Positions 21,118-33,335 of a DNA stretch of 64,000 nt are shown here, piece after piece (position 1 is the stretch's first letter; every line of letters starts with the position of its first letter). The stretch comes from Avena insularis (taxonomy: Eukaryota > Streptophyta > Magnoliopsida > Poales > Poaceae). The notes under the pieces were generated by a model. It had not been told where the DNA came from, made no database searches, and saw only the letters and a list, made by a program, of their open reading frames with translations. The stretch lies in NCBI GenBank assembly GCA_023614405.1, contig CM042687.1, positions 240,772,292 to 240,836,291 of the forward strand, read 5' to 3'. A program made the translations under genes and the position numbers.

Positions 21118-23632
21118 ACCTAAAACAACATTCACCACAAGGTATGGATTGTATGAGTATACCGTAATGCCTTTTGGCTTGACAAATGCTCCAGCATACT
21201 TCATGAATATGATGAACAAAGTGTCCATGGAATTCCTCGACAAGTTTGTTGTCGTTTTCATCGATGACATCCTAGTCTACTCCAAGAGCAAGGAAGAACA
21301 TGAAGAACATTTGCGCTTGATACTTGAGAAGTTAAGAGAGCATAAACTGTATGCCAAATTCAGCAAATGTGAGTTCTGGTTAGAAGAAGTTAGTTTTCTT
21401 GGTCATGTTATGACAAAGGATGGTGTAGCAGTTGATCCTGCTAAGGTTTCAGCTGTGACAGAATGGGAATATCCCAAGAACGTGAAAGAAGTTCGTAGTT
21501 TCCTTGGCTTAGCAGGTTACTACAGAAGGTTCATTGAAAATTTCTCAAAGGTTGCTAAGCCAATGACTGAGTTGTTAAAGAAAGACAAGAAGTTTGCTTG
21601 GTCTGAAGGTTGTGAAATCAGCTTTCAAGAATTGAAGAAGAGACTTGTGACAGCACCAGTTCTGTGTCTGCCAGATTTGGAAAAGGATTTCCAAGTATAT
21701 TGTGATGCATCTCATCAAGGTTTGGGTGTAGTACTTATGCAAGACAGTAAAGTTGTGGCCTATGCCTCAAGACAACTCAAAACTCATGAAGTAAACTATC
21801 CTACTCATGATTTAGAGTTAGCCTCTGTCGTCCATGCACTCAAAACATGGAGACATTACCTTTTGGGAAAGCGTTGTGAAGTGTTCACGGATCACAAAAG
21901 TTTGAAGTATATTTTTACCCAAAAGGAAATCAATATGAGACAAAGAAGGTGGTTAGAGCTTATCAAGGATTATGACCTAAGTTTGCAATACCACCCCGGT
22001 AAAGCAAATGCTGTAGCGGATGCTCTAAGTCGTAAGGTATTTGTAAATGGCCTTACCAAAGGAGAATTGCCAGATGATTTGTGTACCCAATTCAGAGAAC
22101 TCAGATTGGAGATTATGCCCGAAGGACATCTCATGTCTTTAGTTGTTCAACCCACTTTGTTGGACAAGATTCGAGAAGCTCAAAAGACTGATAAGGAAAT
22201 TGAAGAGATTAAAGAAAAGATTGGCCAAGGGAAAGCTAAAAATTTCCATGAAGACGAACAGGGTACTTTATGGCATGGGAAACGTATCTGTGTTCCACAA
22301 GATCCGGAGTTGCGGAAACTGATATTGCAGGAAGCACACAACTCTCCGTATTCTATCCACCCGGGTAACACCAAAATGTACATGGACATGAAAGAAAGAT
22401 TTTGGTGGAACAATCTCAAGAGGGACATCGCCGAACATATTGCTTTGTGTGATGTGTGTAGTAGAGTAAAAGCGGAGCATCAGAAACCAGTAGGTTTGCT
22501 TCAACCACTACCTATTCCTGATTGGAAGTGGGACAAGATTGGTATGGATTTCATTAACGGATTACCAAGGACCAGATCAGGATATGATTCCATATGGGTA
22601 GTAGTGGATCGCCTAACTAAAGTGGCTCATTTCATCCCCGTAAAGACAACTTATACAAGTGCCAAGTTAGCCAAAATCTACATGAGTAGAATTGTATGTC
22701 TACAAGGTGTGCCCAAGAGTATTGTGTCTGATAGGGGAACTCAATTCACTTCCCATTTTTGGAGACAACTACATGAGTCATTGGGAACGAGGTTGGAATT
22801 CAGCACTGCTTTTCATCCTCAAACCGATGGACAAACAGAAAGGACTAATCAAATTCTGGAAGACATGTTGAGGGCATGTGCCCTAGACTATGGAGCAAGT
22901 TGGGATGAAAGTCTGCCTTACGCAGAATTTTCTTATAACAACAGCTATCAAGACAGCATTGAAATGGCACCGTTTGAGTTTCTCTACGGAAGAAAGTGTA
23001 CCACCCCATTGTTATGGAATGGTGTGGGAGAAAGAAGTTTATTCGGGCCAGATCTTATCAAAGAAGCCAAAGAGAAGGTCAAATTGGTTAAGGACAGGTT
23101 AAAGATAGCACAGTCCCGATAGAAAATCTACGCAGATCCTAAACGTAGAGAAGTCACCTACGAAGTTGGTGATAGAGCCTATCTTAGAGTATCACCACTT
23201 CGTGGAGTGAAAAGATTCGGAGTCAAAGGAAAGTTGGCACCAAGATATGTTGGGCCATTCAAGATTCTGAGTCGCAAAGGAGAAGTTTCTTATGAAATTG
23301 AACTGCCAGAATCTTTGTCAGCAGTCCATAATGTGTTTCACGTGAGTCAGCTTAAGAAATGTCACCCGGAAATGGAAGAAACTTCTTTGAAGGATACCAT
23401 ACCTTTGGAGGAAGTGCAACTAGAAAGTGACCTCACATATGAGGAGAAACCTATCAGGATTCTTGAAACTGCAGAAAGAGTCACAAGGACAAAGACCATC
23501 AAGTTTTGCAAAGTGTAGTGGAATCATCATTCCGAAGAGGAAGCAACATGGGAAAGAGAAGATGATCTTCGGAAAGACCACCCTCACCTATTTGCTAGCC
23601 AATCCGAATCTCGAGGGCGAGATTCACCTTAA
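21118..23632 (+). pseudogene. pol part 2: RT, RNase H, integrase, chromodomain-like tail (two internal TAG stops)
   Basis: The frame resumes in [26 protein letters not shown] and the intact catalytic FIDDILVY. RNase H follows ([33 protein letters not shown]). Integrase has the zinc-binding H-H-C-C ([12 protein letters not shown]) and a DDE core ([29 protein letters not shown]). A TAG at 23120-23122 precedes the C-terminal integrase region (YVGPFKIL, VFHVSQLKK). A second TAG at 23516-23518 precedes the chromodomain-like end (HHSEEEATWE), and the frame closes with TAA at 23630-23632. All catalytic residues that I can locate are intact; loss of function comes from the stops and the inserted LTR. 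Confidence 0.92.
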
Positions 23633-23644
23633 GGGGGTTAGATT
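23631..23644 (+). other. Polypurine tract of the chromovirus
   Basis: AAGGGGGTTAGATT directly precedes the 3' LTR (TGTAACATCCC). It is the plus-strand primer site and overlaps the end of the coding region. Confidence 0.8.
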
Positions 23645-26600
23645 TGTAACATCCCTAAAATCATGATTTCAAAGTTTGCATATCATTCATGCATGCATAT
23701 AGAATTGAGATCAATTTCAAAACTCATTTCAGAAAAACAGAAGCACATAGTGCTATCATTTCATGTGAGCAAACTTAAATCAAATGGCCATCCCCATTTG
23801 AGAGTTTGAATGTTTTAAACCAAGATTGTTTGTCTCCTTTGTTGAATGTATTGAGTGTGGAAATTTGAACCAAGTTTTACAAAATGGAAATAGTTCAAAA
23901 ACCATTTTTCAAACATTTGCAAATCAAATGCAAACTCCTGTTATTTTGTTTCTCCAAAAATGACCAAGCCTTTACAAAGTAACCACATGGTTTTATGCCT
24001 AGATTTGAGACTGTTGCACACTGCAAAGACCCCAGAAAGATTTGAATTCAAAAAGAGTTTGAATTCATTTGAAAACCATTCCTGAAAATCAAAACAGAAA
24101 AAGAAAAGGAATAAACAAAAGAAAAGGGCCAGGCGCTCCTAATCTGGCCCAGCAGCAGAACCGGCCCAACTAGCCCACCCGGCCACTCTCTCGCTCGCTC
24201 GCACGCGCAGACACACCCACACAGACGCTGACACTCGGACCCCACCCCCTCTCCGTCTCACTCCCTGACTGGTGGACCACGCCAGCTCACCCACGTCTTC
24301 CCCAAATCGCGCCCGACCCCGTCGCCGGCCATTTCCTCCGCCCTTCACTGCCGCGTTGATTCCTCGAGTAATTGCCCTTGATTTCGCGCTTAATCGCCGC
24401 TCCCCTCTCGCCTACATAACCCCCTCTGCACCGCGGTCATTTTCCCCCACTCTCCTCGCTCACTCCGCCACCAGGCTGCGCGCATTTGACCTCGAAGCCC
24501 CGCAGTACCGATGACTCCGGTGACTAATTCCGGTGAGCCTCGACCGCCCCCCTCTCTCTGGTTCAAACAATCGTGCCCAGCTTGATCTTGCGCACCTCCT
24601 GATACCCTTCGTTTGCATTCTCGTGACCCAGGCCGTCGTCCCCGTTCGTGCCTGCAACCGACAGCGCCGCCGCTCGACTCCGGCGATCAATTGAGGTAAA
24701 ACCCGAGCGCCCCTTGCCCCCTCTTTCATACGAGAATGTTCGCCTTCGTCTTGTGCATCTCCTGACCCCTCTGGTTCGTGCTAGGGCGACGCCACACCTC
24801 GGCAACAACCTCGACTGCAAGCGACAGACGCCGCCCGCAACTCCGACGAGCCCCAGCGACCGTACCCGTGCGCCCCTTCCCAAGCCATCGCCACCTTGAG
24901 CATCAGCAGCCCCCTGCGGTTCTGGTAAGCACACCCTTTCTTCCCCGGGCAACCTAGAACGCCAGTGCCGCCGCTGACAGACGCGCCGCCGCCAGTCGCC
25001 GCCGCTAGCGCCGCTCGTATTTGGTCAAAGCGATTAGGATCGTTAGATGCAGATCCTGCGGCTGAAATTAGAACTTAAGCGAAGAGGTAAGCGCGCATCT
25101 GAGCCACCAGATCTGACTTAGATCCTACGGCCCGCAGAGCTCGATCCGTCCGAACCGGTACGTGCCAGTAGGGTTAAGACACGTGGCTAGGGTTTGAATC
25201 AAAAACAGATTTGAAAACAGATTTAGATTTAGTTTTGAAATGGCTATAACTTTTGATTTCCACGTTAGATTTTTACAAATTTTATATCGTTGGAATCAGG
25301 GCGACAAGCCCTTTCTGTTTATGCAATGTATTTAGTGAAAAGTTTCTGTTAAAATGACTTTTTATGCAGAAACTTGTTTAGGACTATTTTGAGTATAGAA
25401 TTTGTTTAGTAAATTGTTTTAGTGCTAAATAAGTTTAGTTAGAAAGTTTTTGACTTGGTTATGTTTCTGTATCATGCACTTGCTTGGTGGAATTTTAAAA
25501 ATCATCACTTAGCATTTTTGCATTGCATGCATATATGTTTATGTTTGTATATGAATTGTGTGTAATTTTTGTGCTACCATTTTTGTGTAGATTTTGCTAG
25601 TGACTGTGATTGTGAAGAGTGCTACTCTCCCCACTACCAAGGCAAGTGGTACTTCATGAATAATTCCATCCCTATATTTTGTACAAGCATTAGAAATATT
25701 TTGCACAAGGACTTATGTTTTTCTTAATAAAACAACTAAGTCAATGAACCTCCTAGGTGGAATGGGACTTGAATGGTGGTTTTTGGTTGAGTGGTTACAC
25801 AAGGCCCATGTACATGGTTTACCTTGTGTATCTCACTTGTGGTATGCCACCCAGGCACAAAGGGATTTTAGAGGCCAAGTGTTGAGAAGCTTATAGTGCA
25901 GCCACTTGGCAATATGGGCTCTGCCTGGATCACATAAGTTGCTAGAACTTAGCCATTTGGACAGTTGGTGGTAGTGGGAATGATAGGTTGGAACGCGTCC
26001 ATTTGGCTAAGGGAAGGCTTCTGAAAGGTCCTGTCTTGGGAAACCAAGTCTGGTGGGGAAAATGCACAACCTCTGCAGATGGAAAATCTAAGTACTTAGC
26101 CAAGTCCATGGCAATGGACAACTTGAGCATCAAGACATGGAAGCTATCAATAATCTCATCACTCCAACTTCTAAGTAAAATTTGAGGGTGAACAAGGGTG
26201 AAGGACCTCAATGTCTATTGATGGTTTCTTGGGAAAGTTTTTGACAAAGAAAAACTTAGTGATTTCAACTAATAGGAAAAACCTATTTTGAGCAAAGCAA
26301 GCCAAACTACACTTAGCCAAAATGCATATAGTAATATAGTCCACTTAAAATTTACTAAGGTATCACTTGCCAATACTATTCCAAAGTATTGACCCACTGT
26401 GGCTGTAACTTGTGATGTTGCAGGTTACTCCGATGATGATTAGGTGTCATGAGTCTACACTCAACATGCTTTTTGTGGCACATGAAGATGAAGACTTATG
26501 TTTATTTACTTATTCCAAAACTCTTGTATTAGGCCTGTGGCCTTGAGTTGTAAAAGACTATGTTTTATCTCTAGAATGAATGTAATAAATGACCTTTGTA

Positions 26601-26699
26601 TCTGTGTACTTCATCTTAAACTGTGGATGCTAGCAATGATCCAGGGACTAGCATTGCAATCACAGGGATCCTTTTCCTTTACAAAGGAGGGATCTTACA
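23645..26699 (+). repeat. 3' LTR of the chromovirus (3055 bp)
   Basis: Direct repeat of 10296-13499 with the same termini. It lacks about 170 bp near 25700 that the 5' LTR has, and differs as a block near 24125-24165. The TATA-like CTACATAACCCC recurs near 24413. Confidence 0.93.
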
Positions 26700-27375
26700 C
26701 CTGGGCGGGTATGGGGACCTGATGGGTACTCACAAAATCAAAGGAGAAGGGGTTGATCTGGGTGGCGCTGGAGGTTGCCAGAGCTGCTACCCTCCTCGAC
26801 CAGCTCCCTCGAGCGGTCGTCGGAGCCGCTCCCTACTTCATTCGCCATGATCTGGACGGCAGCGGAGCAATAGGGGAGGGAGGGAGGCATATAGGAGGGC
26901 GGGATATACGGTCTAGGCTCCTAGGCTAACTCTCCAGGCAGCGGCGGTGTGGTGGTGCAGGCCTGCAGTAGGAGAGGCGGCAGCGCAAGCGCGCAACATG
27001 GGAGGCGGCGCCGCAGGTGTCACGGTCTCATACTCTCGTGTATAGTCTCGAGCACGGGATAGACTGAGGGAGTGGCGCAGGGTTTTGGCTAGGATCCTAG
27101 ATGCCTGGGGTGGACTCTAAATGGGCCAGTTGGTGGGCTTCGGCCGGTGTAGTAGAAGTAGGCCTGGTCGACAGCTAGTTAGGCATTTCATATGCAATAA
27201 ATGGGTATGTCTGCGGGTATGGGTTTGGCACCCCCATACCCGCCCCACTAGATAGGACGGGTCTAGGTTTTCACTAACAAGTAGACCTATGGGTATTTTT
27301 TTCTTACCAAACCCTCCCTATTTAAGGCGGGTACCCGTCGGGTTATCGGGTATTAGGTACCCATTGCCATCTCTA
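26700..27375. mobile_element. hAT-type non-autonomous transposon, right part
   Basis: It begins with the CCTGG target copy of the chromovirus and ends CCATTGCCATCTCTA, the inverse of TAGAGATGGCAATGG. The interior is GC-rich with repeated GGGTA/TACCC-type wording near both ends. No transposase frame is visible. The 8-bp GTAGTGTG follows at 27376-27383. Confidence 0.7.
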
Positions 27376-27383
27376 GTAGTGTG

Positions 27384-27702
27384 GTACCGCCAGGAACCGT
27401 GCGAATGCCACGCGACCGAGGATTACATGGTACTGTGATTGCCAGTCGACCACCTTGAACTCAAGTCGCTTGTTCCTGAAGTTCTTGGGGCTGCCGAAGA
27501 TGACGTTGAGCCATATCTTGCCCAAGGGATATAACCGTTTCCCTGAGACTATGTCATCGAAGGTTGTGTCAGATGCCTCCAGGCGAGTGAGTGGGGTCCG
27601 CATTGTAGCCAGGGTGCTAGCAGACATAATATTTATGCCACTGTCACCATCCATGAACACTCGGCTCATCCCAAACCCATCGATCTGAGCCTCAAGCACC
27701 AT
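27384..27702 (-). pseudogene. Aspartic protease fragment of the Tat-type element
   Basis: The minus-strand frame reads MVLEAQIDGFG, then FMDGDSGINIMSASTL, RLYPLGKIWL, and YHVILGRVAFARFLAVPHY. This is the protease plus linker of Tat-lineage pol, where the active site is normally D-G-G/S. The sequence is cut on the left by the hAT insertion and continues at 10151 toward RT. Confidence 0.8.
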
Positions 27703-28181
27703 GGCAGAATGACCTGGGTGAGGGATCTGATGGGGATGATAAGATTTATCTAATGGGATGCATGGCTCCGAGCCACTAAGGAACTCAGGTATGGCCGGTG
27801 GGGTGGTGATGGCTAGGTTTATCTAGTGAGTGATCCTTTTATGGATACTATTGTATGGACACCCCTTTTGTATCATCGTGGTACCTGATGCTCATGGGTA
27901 CTACTCCCCTTCAGTGTTTTGGGCAGGCACAGTCGCGGGCTGCCCGGGTCCTCTAGGTGGTGGTGGTGGTGGGGCGCCGTATTCTATGGGCCTGGGGGCG
28001 AAGCCGAACCCCTGGTTTACTGTGTCACGCCTCAGCTGGGCGTATCCTTCATGGAGCTTCTAGAACTCCCGGCAGTCCTTGAGCAGGTGGCTAGATTTTT
28101 TCTTGCCATCCTGCTTGTTGATGTAGAACTGGATGCTACAAGGACTCGACAGCTTGTCAATTGCGGATGGCTGTGCGACGT
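27703..28181 (-). pseudogene. gag C-terminal region of the Tat-type element
   Basis: One minus-strand frame near 28050-28180 reads KLSSPCSIQFYI and KKKSSHLLKDCREF, the gag C-terminal wording of Tat-type elements, and is followed by a stop. The remaining 27703-28040 has no sustained frame. The region is separated from the rest of gag by a solo LTR at 28182. Confidence 0.65.
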
Positions 28182-29700
28182 TGATACGTCGTAAAAGTAT
28201 CTATAATTTTTGATGATCCATGCTTGTTTTGTATCAACTTTCTTATGTTTTTTCTACAGTTTGAGGTATTTTTATACATTTTCCGGAACTAACCTATTGA
28301 CAAGATGCCGCAGTGCTAGTTGCCTGTTTTCTGCTGTTTTTGGTTTTAGAAAAGCTAGTAAGGAAATATTCTCGGAATTGGACCAGACAAAAGCCAAAGT
28401 AATTATTTTACTGGAGCGAACATGGAGTCCAGAGGATAGACGGAGGGGCATCACAGGGTGGACAGACCCCCCTGGCGCATGTCCACCGTAGGCTGCACCA
28501 GGGCGGGGTGTGGGCCCCTGGCCCTCAACAAACTTTGCCCCTTCACCTATAAAAGCACCCTGATGCAGAAACCCTAAGCCACCCGATCCAGTTTCCACTA
28601 AATATTCTGTAGCCGTCGCCATCTCCATCCCTAGATCGGGGGGCTCTGAAGCTCTTCCCAGCACCATGCCGGAAGGTAGAGATCATCCCCGGGGCCTTGT
28701 TCATCACCATGTCAGCCTCCGGAGTGATGCATGAGTAGTTCACCCTTGGACTATGGGTCCATACAGTAGCTAGATGGTTGGTTCTCCTCCTTTCTGCTAT
28801 CATGTTTAGATCTTGTGAGCTCCATTCATGATCAATATCATCTATTTATGTATTCCTACATGTTGTGTTTATTGGGATCCGATGGATATTGAGTACTATG
28901 TTCAAGATTGATTATTGATTATATCATGTCTGTGTTATTTGTGATCTTGCATGCTCTCCGTTGTTCGTAGATGCTTTGGCCAAGTAGATGCTTGCAACTC
29001 CAAGAGGGAGTATTTATGCTCGATAGTAGGTTCATGCCCCCTATCTGGGGAACTGACAGAAATCTGTAATGTTGTAAATGTGCTGTTGCTACTAGGGAGA
29101 AAACAACAATTATTTGTCTTAGGGCAATTTTATAATTTACTTTACACACTTTGCTTAATGTAATTATCTGTTGCTTGCAACTTAATACTAGAAGGGGTTC
29201 GGATGATAACCTGAAGGTGGATTATTATTCATAGATGCAGTTGGATTACTCTCTATGTATTATGTTGTAATGCCCAAACGAATATCATAGGAAACATCAT
29301 GACTTGTACATGCATATTTATGCACTTTTCAATCAGTAAATTCCCCAACTATAATTTGTTCACCCAACATGCTATTTATCTTATTGAGAAACACCTCTAG
29401 TGAACTATGGACCCCGGTCCAATCCTTACCATTGATTTACCATCTACTGTTTACTTTTTGAAAGAAATTACTATCTTCCACACTATATGTTTAATCCTTT
29501 GTTTTCAGCAAACCAGTGAGATTGACAACCTCAGTGTAAGTTGGGGAAAAGTTCTTTGGTTGTGTTCCTTGGAGTTGTTTCCTTACTCCTACTAGTTCGA
29601 TTACCTTAGTTTCATAACCAACGGAAAACTTGCTGCTATGCTCATCACACCTTGCTCTTGGGGTTTCCCAACAAGCTCTACGTCAACCGAGCATCCATCA
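28182..29700 (+). mobile_element. Solo LTR, Athila-lineage type (1519 bp)
   Basis: It starts TGATACGTCG and ends GCATCCATCA. Flanks GACGT (28177-28181) and AACGT (29701-29705) form a target duplication with one mismatch. TATAAAAG at 28548-28555 is the LTR promoter candidate. The start, the TATA position and the length match the LTR of the Athila-type element at 60701. Excision rejoins the Tat gag frame from 29706 to 28181. Confidence 0.8.
28548..28555 (+). promoter_or_regulatory. TATA box of the Athila-type solo LTR
   Basis: TATAAAAG in CACCTATAAAAGCACCC, followed by the probable transcript start region. Confidence 0.6.
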
Positions 29701-29705
29701 AACGT

Positions 29706-30480
29706 TGCGATGATTCCATGGTATTTCCATCGCCACGGTAGATGCCGCTGCGATAGCCGCTGTTGCGGTTCCCATCGTCTCAGCGATTGGTGTAGCCTGC
29801 CGTGACCATGTTGATTTCTTCACGATCATCGTAGACGCGCATTCTCCTTTTTCCTCGGTGGTCGTGTCCGCGGCCGAGGTCGTCCTTGTCATCTGAATGT
29901 GTCTGGTTATTGTGGATGGCGTCTTCGCCATCAGCCCAGTGATTGGTGATATCCATCAGATGGCCGATGGTTTTAGGCTTGATGCAACCCAGCTCCTCCC
30001 TGAGTTCGCGACGTGTTATGCCACCGTTGAAGGCATCTATTGCCCTTTCCTCAAATATATCCTCTGTGGAGTTCTTGATGACAGACCAACCCTGGATGTA
30101 GGAGCGGATAGACTTTTTGGACCTTTGGCAACAGGCGCGCATCTCCTCGATTGAGGCTGGTCGCTTGTAGGTACCCTTGAAGTCGCGAATGAAGCTGTAA
30201 ACCAACTTATCCCAGATGTGGATGGATCCGGAGGGGAGATTGTTGAGCCAGGCTTGCGCCATGCTGTTCAGCTGCAGATGAAGGCATTGCATCGCCGTAT
30301 TTTTACTTCAGCGATGCAGCTTGACTGACGAGATGTGGTCGTCTAGCCAGATCTTCGGCTCCTGCAGGCCGTCGAACTTTGCGTTGTCTGAAGGAAGCTT
30401 GAAGCCTTTGGGCATCCTTGATTTCCGAATGGATCGGCTGAAGCATTTGGCATCACAAAGCTCTGTTGCTTCATCTTATG
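29706..30480 (-). pseudogene. gag of the Tat-type element (N-terminal and central part, frameshifted)
   Basis: The minus-strand frame 30292-29780 reads LQLNSMAQAWLNNLPSGSI, WDKLVYSFIRDFKGTYKRPA, RSYIQGWS and ELREELGCIKPKTI, the core of a Tat-type gag. Upstream (about 30420-30300) in-frame fragments read KGFKLPSDNAKFDGLQEPKIW before a stop. A frameshift near 29900 moves the C-terminal part into the frame that ends HRNV at 29698, which continues across the solo LTR at 28181. Confidence 0.8.
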
Positions 30481-30791
30481 ACTCAATAGAGCACGCACTT
30501 GGTGCACAACTTGTCTATTTTACGTTGCATGAGATCATAACGTGCGTTGTAGTTGTGGCTCCTTAGTCACAACTCGTTGTCATCCTTGTCGGTTGAGGGC
30601 GTGCGGTTTCTCATGAACTTCACCGCAGAATTTTTCTTTGGGTCCGGAGTATCTTTTCTGGTCAGTGCGGCTCTGACGAGCCCAAGTCCTGCAATTACGG
30701 ACTTGTGTATGACGGATCGTGGATCCCCGACCGGTGGTTGATTGTCGAGCAGGTACGTAGTAGCTGCTATGACCGCGGTCTGCGGTGTTTT
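30481..30791 (-). mobile_element. Tat-type element, degraded gag 5' region
   Basis: This stretch lies between the gag core and the copia insertion. I see no sustained frame in it. It continues across the copia element at 48539; GTTTT at 30787-30791 is the copia target duplication. Confidence 0.6.
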
Positions 30792-32279
30792 TGAAGGGAA
30801 TATGTCCTGAGAGGCAATAATAAAGTTTTTATTATGTATATTTCAAGTATATGATAGATGTTTATTTTGCATGCTATAATTGTATTAATATAGAAACGTT
30901 AATACATGTGTGTTTAATAAACAAACAGAAAGTTCCTAGTTATGCCTCTCTCATAAACTAGCTCGTTGATTAACAAGATGATCAAGGTTTCCTGATCATG
31001 GACATTGGATGTTGTTAATAACGAGATCACAACATTAGTGTAATGGTGTGATGAACATTCATTCGAAGTATAGCATTACAATCAAAGTCATTGAGTTTAT
31101 ATTGCTATAACAACTTACGAAGTGATCCTAATCCTTAGACCATGAGATCATGTCAATCACTAACACCGGAAGAGTTTCTTGATAACATCAAACGTCACAC
31201 CGTAACAGGGTGATTATAAAGATGGGTTCAAAACTAATAAAGTGTTATGTTGAGGCCCATGGATCGAGAGTGGAATTTTTTCATCCCGATGACGGATAGA
31301 TATACTCGGGACCCTCTCGGTGATATCACATTAGTTCGCTTGCAAGCAAGTGATTTGATCACTAGAATGTTATATCATGGGAACGAGAAAAGAGTGCATG
31401 TCAGTAACAAGATCAAACTAGGTATGTAGATACCGATGATCGAATCTCGGACATGTAATATATCGTGAAACAAAGGGATTAAGATACTAGCATAAAAGGT
31501 TCCGACGATCACAAGAGAGTCTCGGGCATGTAATATATCGTGGAATTTATTTCACTAGATACCGAAACATGTTTTCGGGTGAAATTGCAGAAAGTGTTTT
31601 TGCATGAGAAATGAAATACTAGCAGGGGGTTATATGTGAATGTTTGTCATTAAAGTAATTGGAAAAATTCTGAATAAATAAAAGGAGTTTTTTAATGAGA
31701 GTTTGCATTAAATTTGGTGGAAATTTAATAGCAATTTTGAGTGGGATTTTGAGTGGAGGGAATTGAAAGGATTTTGTGAGTGGAGTGTCCACCCACATGA
31801 ATGAGGGGAGGGATAGGGGGCAACCCCCATGCGCCGGCAACCCCCTTGGGGTTCCCCCTCTCCTATAAAAGGCACCCCCCTCCTCACTTCTCACTCATAC
31901 CTCCTCGTGAAGGATATCTCTCCCCCTCTATAATTTATTCCCCATGGTCTCGGACTAGCGAGATACATGTTCCCGGTGGATATTCGGCAAGAAAGAGTTG
32001 TGCTTCCACTGCATCGCTGGAGCGAGGAGGCGGAGGTTGCTCGGTGCCTCGGACGTGTGTGCGAGCACGGATGCGCTGCAGATTTGCGGCGCTAGGACTT
32101 CCTCTCGATCTTGAGATCGGCAAGAGATCGTTTACATCAAACACGAGCTTTGTCGGTCTTCAAGGGTATGTTCTCTACGGATATACATCTGTCCGTTGTT
32201 TGTATCTAGTAGATAGATCTTGGTACATAGTTGTTCCCATCGTAGGAAATTTTTTCTTTTCTATGCTGCAAACCCTACA
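30792..32279 (+). repeat. 5' LTR of the copia element (1488 bp)
   Basis: It starts TGAAGGGAATATGTCC and ends GCAAACCCTACA. TATAAAAGG at 31864-31872 is the promoter. It is shorter than the 3' LTR: a segment of about 170 bp present at about 47605-47785 is missing after TTCCGACGATCACAAG, replaced by a short stretch repeating the phrase TCGGGCATGTAATATATCGTG. Confidence 0.92.
31864..31872 (+). promoter_or_regulatory. TATA box of the copia 5' LTR
   Basis: TATAAAAGG in CTCCTATAAAAGGCACCCC, conserved at 48105-48113 in the 3' LTR. It is a strong plant TATA match. Confidence 0.75.
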
Positions 32280-32280
32280 G

Positions 32281-32292
32281 TGGTATCAGAGC
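32281..32292 (+). other. Primer-binding site of the copia element
   Basis: TGGTATCAGAGC, one base after the 5' LTR, complementary to initiator tRNA-Met. The ~1.0 kb leader that follows (32293-33335) has no supported gene. Confidence 0.93.
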
Positions 32293-33335
32293 CGGATCTA
32301 TGCGTAGATGCTTTTAACGGGTAGTACACATATGAGTATGTGGGCAATGATGATCATGTTGTTTCTTCTTAGTTGTAATTTTGGATATTGGTGGCATAGT
32401 GGGATGAAGCGGCCCGGACAAACTTTACATGTCCTCGCACATGATACATGTTCCACGCTTGACATGCAACTAGTTTGCATAAGTGGATAGCAGGTGTCTG
32501 TCTCTCATACTATAGTCAATATCTATTTTGCAATGAGTTTTCAACAATTTAGTTATCCTCGTTGTGGTTCATGTTCGTAGGTAAGAACGGTTCTATCTTC
32601 GAAAGCCCTAAGCCACGTAAAACTCGCAATGGATAAATTAGAGGTGTCTAGTTTAGATTGTTGCTGGGCTAGTAATATGATATGGTGATGTTGTAAGTAG
32701 AAGTATGAGATGATACTCTTACAACACACATAACCTGTAAGTTCCATAGACCTTGGCCTTACACATAAAGGTATGATAGTGATCATACCACGATGCAGAT
32801 GATAGAGATCATATGCGGTAACCATATCATTTCACTTATAAACATATGATGTTTGATAACATCATATATTGCTTGTTGGGCATTTTATTAGCATAATAAG
32901 ATGATCCCTCATTTAAATATCAAGATAAGAATGTGTTCTTACTTTAGTATACACCGATTATGTTTTCGTCACTCCAAGACATCACGTGATGATCAGGTGT
33001 TCATGGATCCACTACCATATTTCGGGTGTAAGATAGTTACACACGCGAACACTAAGGTTCTTACTTGGCGAGCCTAGCATGTACAGACATGGCCTCGGAA
33101 CACAGACCAAAAGGTTAAGCATGAGTCATATAGTAGATATGATGCCCATTTGATGCTCGCCTTTGAAGCTACACCGACTCACGTGATGATCGGACTTGGT
33201 GTAGTGGATTTGGTTCATGTAATCACCAAAAAGGCACGAGGGATGTTGTTTTTGAGTGGGAGTTCATTCGTAATGTGGATTAGCTGAACTCAATCTGTCA
33301 TAAACTTAGTCTAAACTTTACAAATTCTGTTGTAG

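Larger units (their letters stand above)
10296..26699 (+). mobile_element. Tekay/Del-type Ty3/gypsy chromovirus, complete but disrupted
   Basis: A full LTR retrotransposon with this order: 5' LTR, PBS, two extra ORFs, gag, protease-RT-RNase H-integrase, chromodomain-like tail, polypurine tract, 3' LTR. The 5-bp target duplication CCTGG is at 10291-10295 and 26700-26704. RT before integrase and the tail QWN-like/EEEATWE define it as a Ty3/gypsy chromovirus. It is inactive: at least three internal TAG stops, several frameshifts and a 3.8 kb solo LTR in RT. The LTRs are alike over most of their length, so insertion is fairly young relative to the surrounding Tat element. Confidence 0.92.
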
